Positions 48,221 to 58,101 of a DNA stretch of 64,000 bases are shown here, piece after piece. The translations under genes were made by a program, and so were the position numbers. Within the stretch, counting starts at the first letter, position 1; every line of letters begins with the position of its first letter. A model generated the notes under the pieces. That model had not been told where the DNA came from, ran no database searches, and saw only the letters and a program-made list of their open reading frames with translations. The DNA comes from Lentisphaerae bacterium GWF2_38_69 (GTDB lineage Bacteria; Verrucomicrobiota; Lentisphaeria; Victivallales; GWF2-38-69), in NCBI GenBank assembly GCA_001803205.1, contig MHBE01000035.1, forward strand, positions 22,384 through 86,383, given 5' to 3'.

Positions 48221-48838
48221 ATGAAATACCTAGACCTTACGCATACATTCAGGAATGACATGCATGTTTACCCAGGCGATACTAAACCTGAAATCAGACA
48301 GACCACTTTCTTTGACAAACAGGGATTCAACTGTTTTAAGATATCTACAGGGATGCATGTCGGCACGCACATGGACGCACCTTTGCATATGCTTCAGAAC
48401 GGAAAGAAACTAACGGATTATCCTCCTGAAAGATTCTTTGGCAAAGGTCATCTGATTGACGCCAGGAATAAGCCGATAACGGGAGAGCTCCTTTATGAAA
48501 AAAACATAGTAAAAGGAGATATTATTCTGATATTTACAGGATTTGACAAAAACTTTGGACAGGATAGCTACTACATGTCATTTCCACAAATGAGTGAAGA
48601 GTTCGCTCAAAAAATATCAGACCTGGAAATAAGCATAGTCGGCATGGATACGCCCAGCCCAGATGGCTATCCTTTTCCCATCCACAAGATTTTGATGGGA
48701 AATGATATCCTTATAATTGAAAATCTGACTGGTCTCGAAGCGCTTTTAGTGTATAAGGAATTCGATGTTATTGCTCTTCCGGCTAAATACGACTGCGAGG
48801 CCGCGCCTGTGCGAGTAATTGTTAAGATAATCAGATGA
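48221..48838 (+). CDS. cyclase family protein (kynurenine formamidase-like)
   Basis: YLDLTHTFRNDMHVYPGD...STGMHVGTHMDAPLHML. Confidence 0.9.
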   Translation: MKYLDLTHTFRNDMHVYPGDTKPEIRQTTFFDKQGFNCFKISTGMHVGTHMDAPLHMLQNGKKLTDYPPERFFGKGHLIDARNKPITGELLYEKNIVKGDIILIFTGFDKNFGQDSYYMSFPQMSEEFAQKISDLEISIVGMDTPSPDGYPFPIHKILMGNDILIIENLTGLEALLVYKEFDVIALPAKYDCEAAPVRVIVKIIR

Positions 48839-48847
48839 AATAATCTT

Positions 48848-49735
48848 CTACACAAACAAACGGCTGTATTCCTTTTCAATCAAATCAGATGAAAGATTTT
48901 CATATACAAGCTGCTTAGAATTAATACAGTACGCGGCGCAAATTGTTCCGTATTTGAGCGAGGTTTCAATTGGTTCAGATTTAAGATAAGCATAAAGAAA
49001 GCCTGAAAAGAAATTGTCTCCTGCCCCGTTGGCATCTATCATTTTAAAAGAGCTCAGAGCCGGCTGCTCATACCATTTGCCGTTCTTATCCAGGGCAGTA
49101 GCTCCGTTTCTTCCATGTGTGCAAACAACTAACTCCTTATCATTTTTAATAAGTTTCAGCATGCAATTCCTATAATCGGAGAGATTATCTGAACTTAGAA
49201 AGACATATTCAGATGCTTCAATAAAAGGTTCATGATAGGGATTGTTTTCAGTATAATCATGGAGATCTGTCCATACAGGCTTATCATACTTTTTAAGTAA
49301 AGGTATAAGTTCTTTACAATAAGGAATTATATTAAGGATCACAATATCTGACTCCTTAATCTTAGTTTCGATTAAATCTGTATTGAGTTTTAGCTTTTCA
49401 GACGATTGCGTAATAAACATTGAAATACGATCGCCCTCAGAGTTCATAATATTGAAATGGCGCTCTGTTCCTGCCGAGTCAAAATCATAAATAAAATCAA
49501 CTTTCTGAGAGAACAAATAATCAATTATCTTCTTTCCCCAATAGTCGTTACCGACAACAGAATACAGCGTGTTAGAGACAGATAATTTAGTTAGGCATAG
49601 TGCTTTGCCTGCGCCTGTAGAACCTGCCGCCTCATGAAATGGTGCTATATGGATTGTTTTTGGAACAGGTTCGGGAAAATGCGGAAGAGTAACAATGTGA
49701 TCAAATGTAGTTCCGCCCAAAACAAGTATTTTCAT
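48848..49735 (-). CDS. PfkB-family carbohydrate kinase
   Basis: MKILVLGGTTFDHIV...AAGSTGAGKALCLTKL...DANGAGDNFFSGFLYAYL. Confidence 0.88.
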   Translation of the reverse strand: MKILVLGGTTFDHIVTLPHFPEPVPKTIHIAPFHEAAGSTGAGKALCLTKLSVSNTLYSVVGNDYWGKKIIDYLFSQKVDFIYDFDSAGTERHFNIMNSEGDRISMFITQSSEKLKLNTDLIETKIKESDIVILNIIPYCKELIPLLKKYDKPVWTDLHDYTENNPYHEPFIEASEYVFLSSDNLSDYRNCMLKLIKNDKELVVCTHGRNGATALDKNGKWYEQPALSSFKMIDANGAGDNFFSGFLYAYLKSEPIETSLKYGTICAAYCINSKQLVYENLSSDLIEKEYSRLFV

Positions 49736-50604
49736 AATATTGAAATCCTTTTTTCGAGTAATGCCTTTTTCATAATTTCCACAGGCGCCTTCAGTCCTGT
49801 CCATATTTCGAAAGCTTTAGTTCCCTGATACAGAAGCATATCGATTCCGCCTATACATCTGCAACCCTTTTCTCTGGCGTATTTCTGAAATCTGGTATCC
49901 TTGTAGATCATATCAAAAATTCTGAGATTGTATGTGATTAGCTCTTCCTGTAAAGGAAGCTCGTCCTCATCTTTTAAACCCAAACTGGTAGATTGGATTA
50001 GAAGATAATTATTCTTGAGAAGCTTCTTCATTGAATTAATATCATACAATGAAAAGGCAGATAGTTTTGCCTCAGGAAAAGTATTATGAAGATGTTTTAT
50101 TAACTCATCTGCTTTGGATAGAGTTCTATTGGCAATTGCAATATCCCTGGCTCCTCTGCAAAGAAGATGAACGATGCATGAATTAGCCGCCCCCCCGCAG
50201 CCCAGAAAAAGATATTTCTCTTTTTGAGGTTCTGAATTGAAATTCAGCCTTAGAGCCATTTCCATTCCATATCCGTCAGTAGAAAAACCGTTAAGGCTGC
50301 CAGAAGAATCAATGGAAATGACATTTACGCTTGAAGCCAGTCTAGCACTTTCTTCTATCGAATCCAAATATTTAATTACACTTCCTTTATAAGGCAGAGT
50401 CACATTCAAACCGGTATAACTTCTCTTGGCCTTGAGAAGAAATAGTTCCAAGTCTTTTTCCGAAGGAATGAGAATCCTCTCATAACTGCAATCAAGGTTA
50501 TAATGCTTAAACGCGGCATTCTGCATATATGGAGAAAGAGAATGCGAGATAGGATTGCCTATGACTCCAAATTTTCTTTTAGTCTCGCTGTTATTAATAT
50601 CCAT
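49732..50604 (-). CDS. aroE: shikimate dehydrogenase
   Basis: KFGVIGNPISHSLSPYMQNAAF, GLNVTLPYKGSVIKYLD, LGCGGAANSCIVHLL. Confidence 0.93.
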   Translation of the reverse strand: MDINNSETKRKFGVIGNPISHSLSPYMQNAAFKHYNLDCSYERILIPSEKDLELFLLKAKRSYTGLNVTLPYKGSVIKYLDSIEESARLASSVNVISIDSSGSLNGFSTDGYGMEMALRLNFNSEPQKEKYLFLGCGGAANSCIVHLLCRGARDIAIANRTLSKADELIKHLHNTFPEAKLSAFSLYDINSMKKLLKNNYLLIQSTSLGLKDEDELPLQEELITYNLRIFDMIYKDTRFQKYAREKGCRCIGGIDMLLYQGTKAFEIWTGLKAPVEIMKKALLEKRISIL

Positions 50605-50616
50605 AATTCCTGACTA

Positions 50617-52944
50617 CTATGTTTTAACAGCCACTTGTTCTGACGGTATAGAATGAATGTCCAGTTGAGGAAAAGGTATCTCAATAGAGTTAGCTTTAAA
50701 TTCATTATAAATTCTCTCTCTTATTCTGCTCATTACTATCAAAGCATATGCTATATCGGAAATCCAGACTCTCAGAACGACAGTTATTGAACTGTCCGCA
50801 AAGTCTTCCAGCATCATAATCGGTTCGGGTTCATTAAGAACATACTCTGCTTCTTTTGCTATCCTCAGGACTATATCTCTTACTTTCTGAATATCAGTGC
50901 CGTAGGATATTCCTACTGTAATATCCTTTCTGACAATCAGATCCTGATTTGTCCAGTTTATAAGTTTGTCTGAAATAACTGTCGAATTAGGAATGCAGAC
51001 TATTGCATTATCAGCAGTTTTTACAACTGTGGACCTTATAGTAATTTCAATAACTTTTCCTGTAACTCCCCCTGCCTCAATAATATCTCCGTGTTTAATG
51101 GAATGGCTCCCCAGAATTATTATTCCTGAGACAAAATTGTTGAGTATTTCTTTCAGTCCAAAGCCGATGCCTACGCTAAGCCCTCCGGAGATAACCGTCA
51201 AACTGGTCATATCTACTCCTATTAGCTTAAGCATAATAACAATATAGATAGCCCAGAGAGCGTATCTGACAAGAATACTTATGGATGGTGCTGCTCCAGA
51301 CTCAATTTTCCTGGTACTGGAAAGTCTTGTAATTGTAATTTTCAGAATATGGGAAATAGTTTTGAAAACGAAATATAGGTAAACTACAAATATCAGATTT
51401 CCAACATTGAGAGTATAGTTATGAATAGCAAAATTCATATTCACGAAAGGTACAAAGAAATAACTTCCGAAGACCTGCCCTATTCCCCAAATAAAAATGC
51501 AGAACATTATAAAAAGCCAAAGAACAGGCACGCTTAAACCTATAAGAAGTACCTTGAATATCACATAGTTGCCTTCTATATATTCCGCAAGATCATGGAA
51601 AGAGTAGTTGATATATCTAGCCAGCTGGATGCCTATACATATCAGGAACCAGGCCATCATCATTAGTATACTCAGATAAACCATCCCAATACAGGTTATA
51701 AGCATCGCTATCAGGCCAAGAAACATCGAAAGAAACTGCAAACTCCTTTCAAATTTTAAAGAGTTCTTTCTGACTCTTTTTTTTGTCCAGAAGTAAAAAA
51801 CAACAAGCCCGATAAACCATAATATGGAAATAAAAACAAAATACTGATCAGTAAACTGCAGGATCACCCCATAAAAATAGAGCCAGAAGAGCGGAATAAA
51901 TGGCGCTGATTTGAGATCAATATCCTTAAAGGCTCGAGTCCTGAGTCCCCATCCCAAAAGCATCATAGACCTGATCAAAAACAAAATACCTAAACTATGA
52001 ATTATCGAATCTTTGGGTATAAAATCCAAGCTATAGCTATAAATAATAAATATGAAAGCCATGATAAACCAGAATGCGCTTTCCCTAAAAGGCCGCAGGC
52101 TCTCCTTTGACAAGCTTGAAATTTTCTTTAGAAGAATGCTTACAATGAAATAAGCTATGATTGCACCAAAAATACAAAGCCCCAAAGATTGGAATTCGCT
52201 CATTGTATTTGGAAAATTCTGTACAACTTTAAGTTTGAGCCCATCTACCCAATCTTTCCGCAGCAATCTGGATATTTCCCATGTATTTCGAGAGTAAAGA
52301 TCCATGTTAGGATAAATATAAAAAGCCTTTAACTGTTTAAAAACTATCTCGTTAAACTTCGAAGGATTATTAAAGGTAATCCCCTGATATGAGTCCATCT
52401 TAGATAATTCCGCATCAAGTGAATCCTTATATGATGTAAATTTGCTTTGTACCTCTTTCAGATCAGTTATCATCTTATCTACCATAGGAACGGTATCAGA
52501 AGGTATATTTTTTACTTTTTTAAGATCATTCAATGAGGCCAGAGCTTCACCTGAAAGTTCAAGATAATTGGAAATTGCAGCCAGGTCATCTTTGTCAGCG
52601 TTGAAAATTTTCTGATATTTATAAGCAACATAGAAGATCTGTCTCAGAACCTGTCTGTATTCATAAGGACTTTTACTTTGCGCTGAAACCAGGTCAAATC
52701 TCAGTTGGCTAAGCTTGAGGTCTGTATCATCTTTAGTCCTTGCAAGTGTAGAGAGGACTTTTCCTATATCGCCGTATGTTGAATTGGCATACTCCTTAAA
52801 GTGAGCAAGTTCCTGTTTTTTAACACCAATAAGCGCTTTCCAGTTTTCAAGTTCATAATCTTTGGATATCTCATCAGTCGCGTAAATATTGAAAATCAGT
52901 AAAGCAGTCAGGACAATTAACAGGCAGTTGAAAACTTTTCTCAT
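50617..52944 (-). CDS. MscS-family mechanosensitive ion channel
   Basis: VISGGLSVGIGFGLKEILNNFVSGIIILGSHSIKHGDIIEAGGVTGKVIEITIRSTVVKTADNAIVCIPNS. Confidence 0.93.
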   Translation of the reverse strand: MRKVFNCLLIVLTALLIFNIYATDEISKDYELENWKALIGVKKQELAHFKEYANSTYGDIGKVLSTLARTKDDTDLKLSQLRFDLVSAQSKSPYEYRQVLRQIFYVAYKYQKIFNADKDDLAAISNYLELSGEALASLNDLKKVKNIPSDTVPMVDKMITDLKEVQSKFTSYKDSLDAELSKMDSYQGITFNNPSKFNEIVFKQLKAFYIYPNMDLYSRNTWEISRLLRKDWVDGLKLKVVQNFPNTMSEFQSLGLCIFGAIIAYFIVSILLKKISSLSKESLRPFRESAFWFIMAFIFIIYSYSLDFIPKDSIIHSLGILFLIRSMMLLGWGLRTRAFKDIDLKSAPFIPLFWLYFYGVILQFTDQYFVFISILWFIGLVVFYFWTKKRVRKNSLKFERSLQFLSMFLGLIAMLITCIGMVYLSILMMMAWFLICIGIQLARYINYSFHDLAEYIEGNYVIFKVLLIGLSVPVLWLFIMFCIFIWGIGQVFGSYFFVPFVNMNFAIHNYTLNVGNLIFVVYLYFVFKTISHILKITITRLSSTRKIESGAAPSISILVRYALWAIYIVIMLKLIGVDMTSLTVISGGLSVGIGFGLKEILNNFVSGIIILGSHSIKHGDIIEAGGVTGKVIEITIRSTVVKTADNAIVCIPNSTVISDKLINWTNQDLIVRKDITVGISYGTDIQKVRDIVLRIAKEAEYVLNEPEPIMMLEDFADSSITVVLRVWISDIAYALIVMSRIRERIYNEFKANSIEIPFPQLDIHSIPSEQVAVKT

Positions 52945-53062
52945 AGTTTTTTATGAAGAGTTAAAGTTAGCAAGTTTAAACTTGATTATTAAACAATTAT
53001 AATCTTTTTGCAATATATTAAAATAGGAAGAAATTAAAAATCTTTTTTAAGGAGGAGTATAA

Positions 53063-53815
53063 ATGAGAGATATTATTACGCAGAACAGGGAATTCCTGAA
53101 AGATACTCTTAGACTTAAGTATGATTTCAGCCAGACAGATCAAAACAGGGGAATCCCTGCTCCGCCCATTCAAAAACCTATTCTTGAAAATCAAACTGTT
53201 ATTTCTCTGCCTAAAGAAAAAATCTTTGACTTTGGAAAAGATAAAAATATTGTCAACGCTATCCGTTACAGGAAGAGCAAACGCAAATTCACATTGGAAT
53301 CTTTAACTCTCGAAGAACTCTCTTTCCTTCTATGGGCCACTCAGGGATTAAGAAGCAGCATTCATAACGGCCACGCTTTCCGGGTTGTTCCTTCCGCAGG
53401 ATGCAGACACAGTTTTGAAACTTACATTGCCGCAATAGAAGTTTCCGGACTTGTTCAGGGCATCTACCGTTATCTTCCAATAGAACATGCTTTAGTATTG
53501 GAAAAAGAAGTTGAGGAACTTCCTGAAAAAGTCATTCAGGCAACTCTCGGACAGAGTTTTACAGGCGAAGCAGGCGCTGTTTTTATATGGTCATGCATCC
53601 CTTACAGAATGGAATGGCGTTATGGTCCTGCAGCTCACAGAGCAATAGCTTTTGATGCTGGCCATGTCTGTCAGAATCTCTATCTGGCAGCACAGGCAAT
53701 CTCTGCAGGAACATGTGCGATTGCAGCATATAATCAGAGCTTAATGGATGAACTTATAGGTGTTGACAGCAGTGATGAGTTCGTAATATATTTAGCTCCG
53801 ACAGGAAAAGTATGA
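53063..53815 (+). CDS. SagB/ThcOx-type nitroreductase-family dehydrogenase
   Basis: AIRYRKSKRKFTLESLTLEELSFLLWATQGLR...RVVPSAGCRHSFETYIAA...FDAGHVCQNLYLAAQAISAGTCAI. Confidence 0.9.
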   Translation: MRDIITQNREFLKDTLRLKYDFSQTDQNRGIPAPPIQKPILENQTVISLPKEKIFDFGKDKNIVNAIRYRKSKRKFTLESLTLEELSFLLWATQGLRSSIHNGHAFRVVPSAGCRHSFETYIAAIEVSGLVQGIYRYLPIEHALVLEKEVEELPEKVIQATLGQSFTGEAGAVFIWSCIPYRMEWRYGPAAHRAIAFDAGHVCQNLYLAAQAISAGTCAIAAYNQSLMDELIGVDSSDEFVIYLAPTGKV

Positions 53816-53816
53816 C

Positions 53817-55580
53817 ATGAATATTGATTATCTTAAAAACAATCTCGACAAATCCTTGTCTCCTTATCTGCGCCAGCATTCAAATAACCCGATTTGGTGG
53901 CAAGAATGGAATCCGCAATCTTTGGCAGAAGCAAGAAGAACCGGGAAAAACATATTAGTTTCGATTGGCTACTCCACCTGCCACTGGTGTCATGTAATGG
54001 CTTCCGAAGCTTTTTCAAACAGCGAAATCGCAGATTATCTGAACAAGAACTTTATCTCAATAAAAGTTGACAGGGAACAGCGCCCTGACATTGATCAGTA
54101 TTTCATGTCTTTCCTTGTGAAAACGACGGGAAGCGGCGGATGGCCGCTGAACGCTTTTCTTACTCCTGATGCTGAACCGATAGCTGCTTTTACCTATATT
54201 CCTGTTCAGAGCTGTTATGGAATACCTTCAATGATGGATATCATTAAAGCCGTCAGGGAGAGAGGTATTGCGGCACAATTCTCGATGAATGAATGGCGCA
54301 CAGATTTCAAATCCGAATCCTTTGACGATGCTGTTTCGATGATTATCTCCGGAGCTGACACTCAAAATGGCGGATTCGGCAAAGGACATAAATTTCCTCA
54401 ATGCTCAACTCTTTTATTTCTGTTAAGTTATTATGAAAGATACAAAAACCCTCAAATCGGAAATCATCTCATAAAGACTCTTAATGCTATAATGACTGGA
54501 GGATTGCACGATCATTTACAAGGAGGATTCTTCAGATACTGCGTTGACCCCCAATGGAATATTCCCCATTTTGAAAAAATGCTGTACGATCAGGCAATGC
54601 TGCTCTGGACTTACTCATGGGCGTACAGTGTATTTAAAACAGAAGACTATCTGGATGTTATTAGAGGGATAATCAGGTGCCTGGAAGAAACTTTCATGGA
54701 AAATAACCTCTTTATTTCAGCACATGATGCGGATACTAATCACAAGGAAGGAGATACCTATCTCTGGAGTTATGATGAATTAGAAAAAGCATTAACAAAG
54801 AAAAAATTCTCTTCTCTTCAGGAAAGATATTTTATTGCTCCTGACGGGAACTTTGAAGGAAAAATACATTTAACAGGAAGAAATTACTGTAAAAAAGACA
54901 ACCTTGAAAAGGAACTCCTTACCATCAGAAAAAGCAAACCCCAGCCTTTTGCTGACAGGAAGATAATTACCTCATGGAATGCCCTGGTTGGGATTGGTCT
55001 TATAATGGCCTACAGAGCCTCAGGAACTAAAGAGCTTCTTGATAAAGCTATACTTCTATTTAATAACCTTGTTGAAAAACACCTAAAAAACTCAATACTT
55101 TCCCACAGCTCTCTGAATCTCATTAATCAGGAACAGGAATTTCTTGAAGATATCTCTTCTCTTATGCTGTTTGCTACCTATATTGAGGAGGAAAAGGGAA
55201 ACTGCAGAGAAATAATATCACTCCTCAAAACCAAGCTCATTGAATACCGTGAAGGAGATAAATGGATTGAAAGCAGAAATAGGGATTTTAAAAAAGTTCC
55301 TTCTTCAGAGTTCGATCATCCCCTCCCGTCTTCATCCTCAATGGCTGAAATGGATCTTTTAAGAACCTCAGTACTTTTCGAACAGAATATCATTTCTTCT
55401 GACAGAAAACCTCAACATTCCAGAGACTACTTCAATATTTGTTCTTTCATGGAAGAAGGACACTGGCATTTTATCAAAACTCCGGAAAAAATTGAATCCA
55501 ACAGCCTCTCTATTAATTCAATTCAGGTAAAATCAAAAAGTTATTCGGACTGTTTCGAGGGAAAATGCAGTCGTGAATAA
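53817..55580 (+). CDS. DUF255/YyaL-type thioredoxin domain-containing protein
   Basis: NNLDKSLSPYLRQHSNNPIWWQEWNPQSLAEAR...GYSTCHWCHVMASEAFSN...KVDREQRPDIDQ. Confidence 0.93.
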   Translation: MNIDYLKNNLDKSLSPYLRQHSNNPIWWQEWNPQSLAEARRTGKNILVSIGYSTCHWCHVMASEAFSNSEIADYLNKNFISIKVDREQRPDIDQYFMSFLVKTTGSGGWPLNAFLTPDAEPIAAFTYIPVQSCYGIPSMMDIIKAVRERGIAAQFSMNEWRTDFKSESFDDAVSMIISGADTQNGGFGKGHKFPQCSTLLFLLSYYERYKNPQIGNHLIKTLNAIMTGGLHDHLQGGFFRYCVDPQWNIPHFEKMLYDQAMLLWTYSWAYSVFKTEDYLDVIRGIIRCLEETFMENNLFISAHDADTNHKEGDTYLWSYDELEKALTKKKFSSLQERYFIAPDGNFEGKIHLTGRNYCKKDNLEKELLTIRKSKPQPFADRKIITSWNALVGIGLIMAYRASGTKELLDKAILLFNNLVEKHLKNSILSHSSLNLINQEQEFLEDISSLMLFATYIEEEKGNCREIISLLKTKLIEYREGDKWIESRNRDFKKVPSSEFDHPLPSSSSMAEMDLLRTSVLFEQNIISSDRKPQHSRDYFNICSFMEEGHWHFIKTPEKIESNSLSINSIQVKSKSYSDCFEGKCSRE

Positions 55581-55718
55581 CACTTGATTCTCTCTTTTTA
55601 TATCACAGGAAGGCTCTAATTTTATACTCCTTAATTTGACTTTAGGATAGATTTCGCCCTGAATGTGTGATTTAATGCAGCTATGCAATAATACTAAAAA
55701 AAACAATAAGGATTAACA

Positions 55719-56417
55719 ATGAAAAAACCTCTCTTTAAATCTATTGGTATAGTCTTGTCCTTTATAATTTCACTTTCAATGTTCGCCGAGGGCAAAGTGC
55801 TCTACTCTATTGATTTTTCCAATGTTACATCAGCAGATGCAAGAGCTTGGCTCAAAGAAAACGGTTTCAGCAAAATCGAGTCAGCTGCAAAAGACCCTGA
55901 CAAACTCGGCCTCTATTTTCAGAATAACTCTCTTGTTTTCGATACAAAAACAGATTTATTCGCATTCATGCTTAACCCCACTTTGCATTTAGATACAGCT
56001 AAAAAAATAAGAATCACATGGGGAGTCAATCAGTTTCCAGATGGAGCAAGCTATGATGAGGGTGTAAGAAATGAAGCTTTGATGGTTTATGTTTATTTTG
56101 GCGATAAAGATCAGGACAGCGGAAGTTTTTTTATACCAAACTGTCCGTATTTTATAGGACTATATTTATCAAAGGCTGATACAATCGACAAATTCTTTAC
56201 AGGAAGACATTTTACTGAAGGCGGGCGTTTTGTGTGCGTGGGTCATCCTAAACTAGGAGAAACAGTCGTTTCCGAGTACAACATTTATGACGCCTTCAAA
56301 AAGGCTTTTCCTGATGTCACTCCTGTCCCATTCGTTTCAGGCGTAGCTCTTGAAGTTGAAACTTCCAGCACCGGGCCTGCCAAGGCGTTTATTAAAAAAA
56401 TAGAAATTTTAGATTAG
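55719..56417 (+). CDS. secreted hypothetical protein
   Basis: Signal peptide and 232-aa ORF. Confidence 0.65.
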   Translation: MKKPLFKSIGIVLSFIISLSMFAEGKVLYSIDFSNVTSADARAWLKENGFSKIESAAKDPDKLGLYFQNNSLVFDTKTDLFAFMLNPTLHLDTAKKIRITWGVNQFPDGASYDEGVRNEALMVYVYFGDKDQDSGSFFIPNCPYFIGLYLSKADTIDKFFTGRHFTEGGRFVCVGHPKLGETVVSEYNIYDAFKKAFPDVTPVPFVSGVALEVETSSTGPAKAFIKKIEILD

Positions 56418-56425
56418 GAATTATT

Positions 56426-57136
56426 ATGGAATTTGTTTACGGAATAAATCCGGCTTTTGAAGTTATAATGTCAAATAGAAGAAAGATTTTCGGAGCTTTC
56501 ATATGCGACACAGGAAAACCCAAAATCAGAAAAATCAGTAATCTTCTGCAGTCAAGAGGAATCGAAGTTCAGAATGTTGACAAGGGTCAGCTTATAAATA
56601 TGACTGGCAATAAATACCATCAGGGAGTCGTCCTTAAAGTATCCGAATACCCGTATGTGCCATTTGATTCTATGCTTGGGAAATATGATAAATTGCTCCT
56701 TCTGGACAATATAGAAGATCCTCAGAATCTTGGAGCAATCCTCAGGAGCTCTGAAGTTTTCGGGTTCAAAGCTGTGCTTCTCTCCATGCGCGGGACTCCT
56801 GAAGTGTATTCCTCGGTAGTAAAAGTCTCCTCGGGAGCTACTGAACATCTGCAGATAGCAAATGATCACAATGCCAACTCTTACGCCAAAAAGGCTAAAG
56901 AAAATGGATATACGCTCATTTCACTTGATGAAAACGGCAAAAACACTATAGAAGAGATCAAAGCCGCAAAACCTGAAAAAATACTTCTTGTAATCGGCGG
57001 TGAGGATAAATCTGTAGGGCAGTTTATCCTGAACGAATCGGACTTTGTGTTCGGCATACCCCAAAAAGGCAGAATCAATTCTCTGAATGCATCAGTGGCT
57101 GCAGGCGTAGGAATGTATATAATTTCTCAGATTTGA
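56426..57136 (+). CDS. rlmB: TrmH-family RNA 2'-O-methyltransferase (RlmB-like)
   Basis: VYGINPAFEVI, LLLLDNIEDPQNLGAILRSSEVFGFKAVLL, LVIGGEDKSVG, INSLNASVAAGVGMY. Confidence 0.9.
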   Translation: MEFVYGINPAFEVIMSNRRKIFGAFICDTGKPKIRKISNLLQSRGIEVQNVDKGQLINMTGNKYHQGVVLKVSEYPYVPFDSMLGKYDKLLLLDNIEDPQNLGAILRSSEVFGFKAVLLSMRGTPEVYSSVVKVSSGATEHLQIANDHNANSYAKKAKENGYTLISLDENGKNTIEEIKAAKPEKILLVIGGEDKSVGQFILNESDFVFGIPQKGRINSLNASVAAGVGMYIISQI

Positions 57137-57139
57137 GTT

Positions 57140-58000
57140 ATGTCCGGCAAAACCCGAAAGCTCATAATGATAATGGTTGACGGGTTAGGGATCCCTCCTG
57201 AAAGCTGGGAAAAATCTGTTTTTGCAAAATTCTGTCCTTCCGAATTCGTTAATCTTTTCATTGATAACTCCATACCTCTGGATGCTGCTTTGGGCGTAGA
57301 AGGCCTTCCTCAGAGCGCTACAGGACAGACAGCTCTTTTCACAGGCAGAAACGCATCTCAAATCATTGGATCCCACCTTTCTGGTTTTCCTGGTCCAAGA
57401 TTGAAAGCTTTATTGAAAGAAAACAATATTTTCCTCGAACTTATAAAGCGCGGACATAGCGCCATGTTTGCAAATTCCTATGCACGATACCCGTTGGATT
57501 TAGTTATAAACACCCGCTTTGCTTCAGTCACCAGCGTAATGCTCTCTACTTTTGCGCAAAAAGCGCTGGCTTCAGAAGAATTATTAAGCGGGCATGCCGT
57601 CTTCCATGACATTACAAGGGAATCTATCGCTGAACAGTTCGATATACCGACCATTACTCCTACTGAAGGAGCCGGACATCTTTTAAATGTTTCACTCAAA
57701 TATGACTTTATACTTTTCGAATATTTCAGAACTGACATGGCGGGGCACTCTGGAGATGAAGAAGAGCTCCGAATTGTCTTGAAAAAATTCTCGACTTTCC
57801 TGCTCGAAATTTATAAAAATCTTCCTCCAGATACCGGGCTGCTTCTCTGCAGTGACCACGGCAACTGTGAAAATATTTTTTCGAAACAGCATACACTCAA
57901 TAAAGTTCCCCTGCTCCTTGTCAATATGGAAAAACCTGATCCTCTTCCATTATCAATCACAGATGTGTATAATGTGATATTGGAATACTTTAAGAAATAA
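57140..58000 (+). CDS. alkaline phosphatase superfamily metalloenzyme (phosphopentomutase/iPGM-like)
   Basis: LIMIMVDGLGIPPESWEKS, ATGQTALFTGRNA, YFRTDMAGHSGD, LLCSDHGNCEN. Confidence 0.8.
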   Translation: MSGKTRKLIMIMVDGLGIPPESWEKSVFAKFCPSEFVNLFIDNSIPLDAALGVEGLPQSATGQTALFTGRNASQIIGSHLSGFPGPRLKALLKENNIFLELIKRGHSAMFANSYARYPLDLVINTRFASVTSVMLSTFAQKALASEELLSGHAVFHDITRESIAEQFDIPTITPTEGAGHLLNVSLKYDFILFEYFRTDMAGHSGDEEELRIVLKKFSTFLLEIYKNLPPDTGLLLCSDHGNCENIFSKQHTLNKVPLLLVNMEKPDPLPLSITDVYNVILEYFKK

Positions 58001-58101
58001 AACACTATGAAAAACCTTGGAAATAATGGTAATTATGAGTCCCATAAGTCCTGGAAGACTTATGAGATCCATTCAAATAATCTGATATAAGGATTGCTGC
58101 C